A DNA stretch of 7,579 nt from Thiobacillus sp. (GTDB lineage Bacteria > Pseudomonadota > Gammaproteobacteria > Burkholderiales > Thiobacillaceae). Below are positions 6,331 through 7,579 of this stretch, in pieces (the stretch's first letter is position 1; every line of letters begins with the position of its first letter). Made by a program: the position numbers and the translations under genes. The stretch covers positions 1 to 7,579 of the forward strand of contig JADMKH010000318.1 in the NCBI GenBank assembly GCA_018780025.1. Reading direction: 5' to 3'. The notes beneath the pieces were generated by a model, which was not told the DNA's origin, made no database searches, and saw only the letters and a list, made by a program, of their open reading frames with translations.

Positions 6331-6495
6331 AGGCTCTTTCACCGTTATCTGTTGTTCTTGGCAAACGCCCTGGAGGCACGCGCTATCCGTAGGTTGGGAA
6401 CACTTTCCCAACGCAACGGGCGGGGGTGTCGGGAAAGTGTTCCCGACCTACGGCTATGGCATCCATGCGGCCAAGACATAACGGTGAAAGAGCCT
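6331..6495. mobile_element. 165-bp palindromic MITE-like element with 18-bp perfect terminal inverted repeats
   Basis: AGGCTCTTTCACCGTTAT (6331-6348) is the exact reverse complement of 6478-6495. Inside, TCTTGGC (6356-6362) pairs with GCCAAGA (6470-6476), and a 23-base arm (6387-6409) pairs with 6431-6453 apart from one position, so most of the unit could fold into one long hairpin. GGTTT stands just outside on both sides (6325-6329 and 6496-6500), with one extra T on the left, and may be a target duplication. It encodes no protein. It resembles miniature inverted-repeat or REP/BIME-type intergenic elements. It lies 31 bases before the ATG of the nuclease gene, so it may influence that gene's promoter or leader. 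Confidence 0.65.
6387..6453. repeat. Nested paired hairpins with a compensatory base-pair change
   Basis: Two small hairpins face each other within the palindromic element. Hairpin 1 is GTTGGGAA-CACT-TTCCCAAC (6393-6412). Hairpin 2 is GTCGGGAA-AGTG-TTCCCGAC (6428-6447). They are flanked by CCGTAGG and CCTACGG. The only differences between the stems, T/A in the first and C/G in the second, keep each local stem perfectly paired while disrupting the long-range pairing between the two arms. Confidence 0.7.
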
Positions 6496-6526
6496 GGTTT
6501 CATTTTCGCATCCGGGGGTTATTGCC

Positions 6527-7579
6527 ATGCATCGCTTCAAACTTGTTCCGCTTGCCGCTGCGCTGGGCACGTTGTTTTTGTCCGCTTCCGTTCTGGCTGA
6601 CGCCAACCCGCAGCCGCTGCCGTTTGCGCAGGACTGGTCGAATACCAGCCTGATTACGGCGAATGACGACTGGAGCGGGGTGCCCGGTATTGTCGGTTAT
6701 CTCGGTGACGGACTCACCGGTGCCACCGGCACCAACCCGCAGACGCTGCTGGCCTTCGGTAGCGGCGTTATCGATGTCATCGCCAATCAGACCAACCCCG
6801 GCATCACCAACGGCGGCGTTGCCGAATTTGAGCTGGCCGACCCGACGATTGCGTTGAACGGATCCGGCACGGCGGATGCGCCCTTCATCCTGCTGCATTT
6901 CGACACCACCGGCTGGCAGTCGATCCAGGTCGGCTATCTGCTGCGCGACCTGGATGGCTCGACCGATAATGCGGTGCAGCCGGTGGCGCTGCAATTCCGT
7001 ATCGGCAACAGCGGCGATTTTACCAATGTGCCCGCCGCGTTTGTCGCCGATGCGACCAGCGGCCCCAGTCTGGCCACGCAGACCACGCCGATCAGCGTGA
7101 CGCTTCCCGCCGCGGCCGACAACCAGCCGCTGCTGCAATTGCGCGTCATCACCAGCAATGCGGTCGGCAACGACGAGTGGGTGGGGATCGACAACATCAG
7201 CGTGACCGGCAGCCCGGCGGGCGGGGTGGTCAACCAGCCTATCCAGGCGGTTTGCCCGGCGAGCGTGTCGCTGATGGCCGGTGCGGCAGGCAGCTTTCCC
7301 CTCGCCGCGAGCGATGCGGACAGCGTGGTCAACAGCGCGGCGATCAGCGCGGGTGCGCAGGCCGGAATTGCGCTCGGTGCGTTCAACGCGGCGACGCAGG
7401 ACGGCGAGACCGCCAGCGTTCCGCTTGAGGTGTCGGGCCTGGCCGCAGGCAGCTATCCGGTGGAGATCACGTTCGGCAACAATGAGGCGCAGACTGCCGC
7501 CTGCACGGTAACGCTGAACGTCAACGGCATCACGCCGATTCCCGCGATCCAGGGCGCCGGCCCCGCCAGCCCGCTGGCC
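6527..7579 (+). CDS. ExeM/NucH-like extracellular endonuclease, N-terminal part (3' end outside window)
   Basis: An open frame of 351 codons runs from the ATG at 6527 to the right edge without a stop. It starts with a signal peptide (basic MHRFK, hydrophobic 7-23, cleavage likely after VLA at 22-24) and has no lipobox, so the protein is probably secreted. Residues 25-228 form a Thr/Asn/Gly-rich beta domain with the NDDWSGVPGIVGY stretch (46-58) and DEWVGIDNISV (216-226), both typical of the start of ExeM/NucH-type nucleases. Residues about 235-333 look like an immunoglobulin/cadherin-like beta domain with two cysteines (C243, C326) that may pair. The end, ITPIPAIQGAGPASPLA, resembles the linker into the OB-fold region that precedes the endonuclease/exonuclease/phosphatase domain, which would lie beyond the window. 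The catalytic domain is therefore not seen and the nuclease call is by N-terminal resemblance. GGGGG at 6514-6518 is a plausible ribosome binding site. Confidence 0.75.
   Translation, partial: MHRFKLVPLAAALGTLFLSASVLADANPQPLPFAQDWSNTSLITANDDWSGVPGIVGYLGDGLTGATGTNPQTLLAFGSGVIDVIANQTNPGITNGGVAEFELADPTIALNGSGTADAPFILLHFDTTGWQSIQVGYLLRDLDGSTDNAVQPVALQFRIGNSGDFTNVPAAFVADATSGPSLATQTTPISVTLPAAADNQPLLQLRVITSNAVGNDEWVGIDNISVTGSPAGGVVNQPIQAVCPASVSLMAGAAGSFPLAASDADSVVNSAAISAGAQAGIALGAFNAATQDGETASVPLEVSGLAAGSYPVEITFGNNEAQTAACTVTLNVNGITPIPAIQGAGPASPLA

Overview
The window looks like a chromosomal segment of a GC-rich proteobacterium, most probably a betaproteobacterium. This rests on base composition, on an HscA/Fdx/IscX operon tail of the proteobacterial ISC type, and on the style of the transposase and secreted nuclease. 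The species cannot be named from the sequence alone.

Region 1 (1-1948, plus strand) is the 3' end of an isc operon for iron-sulfur cluster assembly. It holds the C-terminal part of the chaperone HscA, a DUF3050 heme-oxygenase-like protein, the [2Fe-2S] ferredoxin Fdx and IscX. The genes are separated by only 17, 17 and 1 bases. The DUF3050 gene is the unusual part, because it sits between hscA and fdx, which normally adjoin.

Region 2 (1949-2216) has no credible gene but carries several inverted repeats. It separates the isc operon from a convergent gene remnant.

Region 3 (2217 to about 4071, minus strand) is a decayed Lhr-like superfamily 2 helicase. The N-terminal half-domain with the Walker A motif is missing, and at least one frameshift, probably two, interrupts the rest. 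Beyond its broken 5' end lies an insertion-sequence-like unit (about 4146-5111) with an intact-looking DDE transposase on the minus strand and repeated ATTGGAAT boxes at its right end.

Region 4 (5180-7579, plus strand) encodes two probably exported proteins. The first is a calcineurin-like metallophosphoesterase. The second is the N-terminal part of a large protein resembling ExeM/NucH-type extracellular endonucleases; it runs off the window. A secreted nuclease beside a secreted phosphoesterase would fit use of extracellular DNA or phosphate, but that link is inference.

Between these two genes (6209-6526) is an array of hairpins ending in a 165-bp palindromic, MITE-like element. It has perfect 18-bp terminal inverted repeats and two internal hairpins that differ by a compensatory base-pair change. 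This element and the DUF3050 gene within the isc operon are the two most interesting observations.
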